The notes beneath the pieces are model-generated. The model did no database searches and was not told where the DNA came from. It saw only the letters and a list, made by a program, of their open reading frames with translations. Below are positions 61,705 through 64,000 of a DNA stretch of 64,000 nt, in pieces. Origin of the DNA: Halomarina salina (lineage in GTDB: Archaea; Halobacteriota; Halobacteria; Halobacteriales; Haloarculaceae); contig NZ_JALLGW010000001.1 of NCBI RefSeq assembly GCF_023074835.1, positions 682,001 through 746,000 of the forward strand. The letters run 5' to 3'. Position 1 is the first letter of the stretch; every line of letters starts with the position of its first letter. Position numbers and translations under genes: made by a program.

Positions 61705-61732
61705 GGTATCCGGTTATCTCGATACGGCTACC
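61705..61732 (-). promoter_or_regulatory. Imperfect inverted repeat upstream of the pst TATA box
   Basis: GGTATCCG (61705-61712) and CGGCTACC (61725-61732), arms matching 7 of 8, with a 12-nt centre. It lies upstream of the TATA box, where an activator could bind under phosphate limitation. Candidate only. Confidence 0.35.
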
Positions 61733-61812
61733 GAGACCTACCCGTGTTGGTGATTACCAGTGCAGGAGACAGTCGGCTCGGACCGTCTCGACGACGACCG
61801 GAGAGCGGTCAG

Positions 61813-62403
61813 CTACTCGTTGACGAACGCGCTGTCGACGCCCTCGCCGCCCGCGCCGACCGTGACGCCCGCCGCGCAGACCGCGTGTTCGAACTCGTGG
61901 TCGTACAGTTCGCGGGCAGCGCCCGCCGCGTCGTCGGCGTCGAGGGCGAACGGTTCGGGGTCGTCGGCCTCGTAGGTGGCGACGAGCGTCGGTTCGTCGA
62001 CTTCTCGAACGACCAGTCCATCCCGGCGGACCGTGGCGACGGTGGCCGTCTCCGCCCCCACGACTCCGGCGACCCGCGGCGTGTCGTAGTCGTCCTTCTC
62101 GAAGTCCAGCGCGAGCAGGGAGAGCGCTAGCGCGTCGCGAGCGGGGTAGCCCAGCCCGAGCTTCTCGGTGACGGGATCGACGTGCGACCCGTTGCCGACG
62201 ACCGCCACGGGGCCGTCCGCCCGGTCGACGGTCCGCAGGCAGTTGTACGAGACGTACGGGTTGTCCGTGGGCGGCGCGTCCGGCGTGGGCGCGACGGTGA
62301 GCGTCCCGTCCCGGTCGGCGACCCGCCGGTTCGGGAACGACCGCGAGGAGACTCGATACCCACCGATGCCGGGACCGACGACGACGAAGCGACCGACGTA
62401 CAT
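61813..62403 (-). CDS. purO: IMP cyclohydrolase PurO
   Basis: 196 aa, the archaeal-type IMP cyclohydrolase (FAICAR to IMP, last step of purine synthesis). The [26 protein letters not shown] opening is a family hallmark; further conserved stretches are [27 protein letters not shown] and [11 protein letters not shown]. The TATA-like box on the minus strand (62424-62434) is about 26-28 nt upstream of ATG 62403, and the 14-nt motif shared with the purine permease promoter is between them. Confidence 0.93.
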   Translation of the reverse strand: MYVGRFVVVGPGIGGYRVSSRSFPNRRVADRDGTLTVAPTPDAPPTDNPYVSYNCLRTVDRADGPVAVVGNGSHVDPVTEKLGLGYPARDALALSLLALDFEKDDYDTPRVAGVVGAETATVATVRRDGLVVREVDEPTLVATYEADDPEPFALDADDAAGAARELYDHEFEHAVCAAGVTVGAGGEGVDSAFVNE

Positions 62404-62407
62404 ACGT

Positions 62408-62421
62408 GTTCGTGCATACTT
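62408..62421 (-). promoter_or_regulatory. Candidate purine operator before purO
   Basis: GTTCGTGCATACTT on the plus strand (AAGTATGCACGAAC in gene direction), identical to 31205-31218. It lies 5-18 nt upstream of the purO start, between TATA box and TSS, a repressor position. Confidence 0.65.
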
Positions 62422-62423
62422 CA

Positions 62424-62434
62424 CGCTCAAGTAG
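62424..62434 (-). promoter_or_regulatory. TATA-like box of purO
   Basis: Minus strand CTACTTGAGCG, centred about 27 nt upstream of ATG 62403. Confidence 0.4.
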
Positions 62435-62449
62435 CTGACGAAGATGCAC

Positions 62450-62473
62450 GTTCGACCCGAAACGAAGGGGTCG
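62450..62473 (+). repeat. ORB-like site far from the origin
   Basis: GTTCGACCCGAAACGAAGGG then GTCG: a near-full match to the origin ORBs at 49 kb from the origin core, in the purO/tRNA-Gln spacer. Confidence 0.5.
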
Positions 62474-62501
62474 AGGTCGAGCGTCGACGCGGAACCACGA
62501 C

Positions 62502-62511
62502 GTTTTAATAT
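62502..62511 (+). promoter_or_regulatory. TATA box of tRNA-Gln
   Basis: GTTTTAATAT, centred 28 nt upstream of the mature tRNA 5' end at 62535. Confidence 0.6.
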
Positions 62512-62534
62512 CCGGGCTCCTTCGGTTGAACTGC

Positions 62535-62607
62535 AGTTCCATGGGGTAGTGGCCAATCCTGTTGCCTTCTGGGGGCAACGACCCAGGTTCGAATCCTGGT
62601 GGAACTA
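62535..62607 (+). tRNA. tRNA-Gln (CTG anticodon)
   Basis: 73 nt. Acceptor stem AGTTCCA pairs with TGGAACT, discriminator A; the 3' CCA is not encoded. The anticodon stem-loop TTGCC-TTCTGGG-GGCAA has CTG at its centre (reads CAG). T-arm CCAGG-TTCGAAT-CCTGG. The D-arm GGGTAGTGGCCAATCC matches archaeal tRNA-Gln. No intron. A TATA box sits at the right distance. Confidence 0.93.
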
Positions 62608-62690
62608 CTTCTTCCGCGCCCGACCGCCGAGCGCCGTTGCCGTCGGGTGAAACCCCGACGTTGAAATCCTCCCCCGCCGTGGAGGGTGGT

Positions 62691-64000
62691 ATGACTGCCT
62701 CAGACCTCGCTTCGCGGGTCACCGAGGTCCTCTCGGTCGACGCCGAGGAGTTCCAGCGCCGGGTCGAGCGGGAAGCCGACGACCTGAAGCGCGAGGTCCA
62801 GGCGGGGACGTTCGACAACCCGCAGGGCATCGTCGGACTGGAGTACGAGTTCTACGGCGTCGACACCGACGACCACTCGCTGAAGCGCGTCCCGCGTCGC
62901 CTCCTCCAGTACATCGGCTTCGAGAAGGAACTCGGCCTCCACAACGCCGAGATGCAGACGACGCCACAGCCGCTCTCGAAGTACGGCCTGCGCGCCCAGA
63001 CCGCGGAGGTGCAGGCGCGCCTCGACGCGGCGCTCCGCGAGACGCGCTCCTCGGGCATCGACCTCGTCTCGGACGGCATCTGGACGGTCCCGCCGGTCGG
63101 CGAGACGGCGCGCTCGTACCTCTCGGACAGCGTCGAGGACGCCGACGTCCGCATCGCGACGAACATGTCCGACGCCGTGCGCTACCACGCGATGGCGAAC
63201 GTCGGCGACGGCATCCGGATGGAACTCGACCTCCCCCACGTCTCGCTGTCGGCGGACACCGTCATGCCCGAGAGCCTCATCACGTCCATCCAGCCCCACT
63301 ACCAGGTCTCGCACGCGCCCGACCTGCCGGGGTACTTCGCCTACGCGCTCCGCATCGCGGGGCCGCTGCTCGCACTCGGCGTCAACTCGCCGTTCGTGCC
63401 GCCGGAGCTGTACGACGCCGACCCCGAGACGGTCCTCGACGACGGCTGGATGGAGAGTCGCGTCGGCGTCTTCGAGTCGTTCCTCAACACGGGCGGCGAG
63501 AACAAGGTGCGGTTCCCGCCGGACTTCGACAGCGTCGAGGAGGCCATCGACGACATCGCCGCCGACCACACCGTCGTCCCGATGCTCATCGACGAGCAGG
63601 GGCGGTTCGACGACCAGTTCGCGCACTTCCGGCACACCCACGGCTCGTACTGGCGGTGGGTCCGCCCGGTGTTCGACGGGCCGACGAAGTCGGCCGCGAA
63701 CGCCCGCATCGAGTTCCGTCCGATTCCGGGCCAGCCGACCGTCCGCGACTCGATGGCGTTCATGGCCGCCTACGCCGGCCTGCTGGAGAGCCTCCACGCC
63801 CGCGACCACCCGCTGGTCGACTTGCCGTGGGAGGCCGCCCGCGACAACTTCTACGCCGCCGTCCGCGACGGCCTCGACGGCGAGTTCCGGTGGGTCACCG
63901 CCGACGGCGAGGAGACGACGGACTCCGACGTGCTGTTCGACGAACTGCTGGAGTACGCCCGCGACGGCCTCTCGCTCCGGGGCCTCTCCGAGCGCGAGAT
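62691..64000 (+). CDS. GCS2-like glutamate-cysteine ligase superfamily protein (3' end outside window)
   Basis: 436 codons in frame from ATG 62691 to the window end with no stop. The N-terminal IVGLEYEFYGVD matches the 'G-x-E-x-E-F' substrate/metal motif of glutamate-cysteine ligase family 2. FEKELGLHNAEMQTTPQPLS, GIDLVSDGIWTVPP and IEFRPIPGQPTVRDSMAFMAAY (cf. E-x-R-x-x-x-x-P-T-v-x-D) also fit. Haloarchaea make gamma-glutamylcysteine, but the known haloarchaeal GshA may be a different branch, so only superfamily membership is claimed. A GGAGGG 5 nt before the start is a possible Shine-Dalgarno sequence. Confidence 0.7.
   Translation, partial: MTASDLASRVTEVLSVDAEEFQRRVEREADDLKREVQAGTFDNPQGIVGLEYEFYGVDTDDHSLKRVPRRLLQYIGFEKELGLHNAEMQTTPQPLSKYGLRAQTAEVQARLDAALRETRSSGIDLVSDGIWTVPPVGETARSYLSDSVEDADVRIATNMSDAVRYHAMANVGDGIRMELDLPHVSLSADTVMPESLITSIQPHYQVSHAPDLPGYFAYALRIAGPLLALGVNSPFVPPELYDADPETVLDDGWMESRVGVFESFLNTGGENKVRFPPDFDSVEEAIDDIAADHTVVPMLIDEQGRFDDQFAHFRHTHGSYWRWVRPVFDGPTKSAANARIEFRPIPGQPTVRDSMAFMAAYAGLLESLHARDHPLVDLPWEAARDNFYAAVRDGLDGEFRWVTADGEETTDSDVLFDELLEYARDGLSLRGLSERE

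Overview
The window is chromosomal DNA from a haloarchaeon (order Halobacteriales sensu lato). The evidence is high G+C, acidic proteins rich in Asp and Glu, archaeal TATA boxes about 26-31 nt upstream of start codons (leaderless transcripts), Tat-lipoprotein signals (RR...LAGC), and archaea-only genes: DNA polymerase D small subunit, tiaS, Orc1/Cdc6 and the PurO-type IMP cyclohydrolase. No transposase, integrase, phage gene or CRISPR array was seen; this is core chromosome.

Layout. 1-10.6 kb: metabolic and housekeeping genes (citrate synthase, a duplicated PhoU/RCK_C protein, an aspartoacylase-like protein, a threonine-synthase-like PLP enzyme, a DUF192 lipoprotein, TiaS, an HTH regulator, a glutaredoxin-like protein) and a 28-residue membrane microprotein. 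10.8-16.2 kb: a chromosomal replication origin, with oapC-oapB-oapA on the left, a noncoding origin (13144-14214) with inverted ORB repeats around an AT-rich, CTAG-rich core, and orc1/cdc6 on the right. Signal peptidase, PolD DP1 and pyrE follow. 19.4-25.9 kb: 2-oxoacid dehydrogenase E1alpha-E1beta-E2 (no E3 next to it), a membrane protein and lipoyl synthase. 25.9-28.3 kb: otsA-otsB (trehalose). 28.8-33.4 kb: a MATE exporter, a PRTase-type regulator, a purine permease of the AzgA/NCS2 type and a RecA/KaiC-like protein. 33.7-45.2 kb: a methyltransferase, an M3 peptidase, a thiamine-type ABC transporter (thiBPQ), an AI-2E-family protein and two divergent rhodaneses. 45.3-49.9 kb: a carbohydrate ABC transporter. 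50.1-56.9 kb: a zinc-ribbon microprotein, heme-copper oxidase subunit I, a ferritin-like protein and aspartate kinase. 57.0-61.6 kb: pstSCAB. 61.8-64 kb: purO, tRNA-Gln(CTG) and a GCS2-like ligase cut by the window end.

Main observations. (1) A 14-nt sequence is perfectly shared between the purine-permease promoter (31205-31218) and the purO promoter (62408-62421), with a 12/14 copy in front of the PRTase-fold regulator (30442-30455) and an inverted partial copy at 31248-31255. This predicts a purine regulon joining import, IMP synthesis and a likely PRPP-sensing regulator. (2) The origin has ORBs inverted around the core and one ORB ending 4 nt before the orc1 start, plus outlying ORB-like sites. 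(3) Long palindromic or repeated spacers sit at four convergent gene junctions. Two of these are copies of one dispersed repeat that begins directly after a stop codon in both cases.
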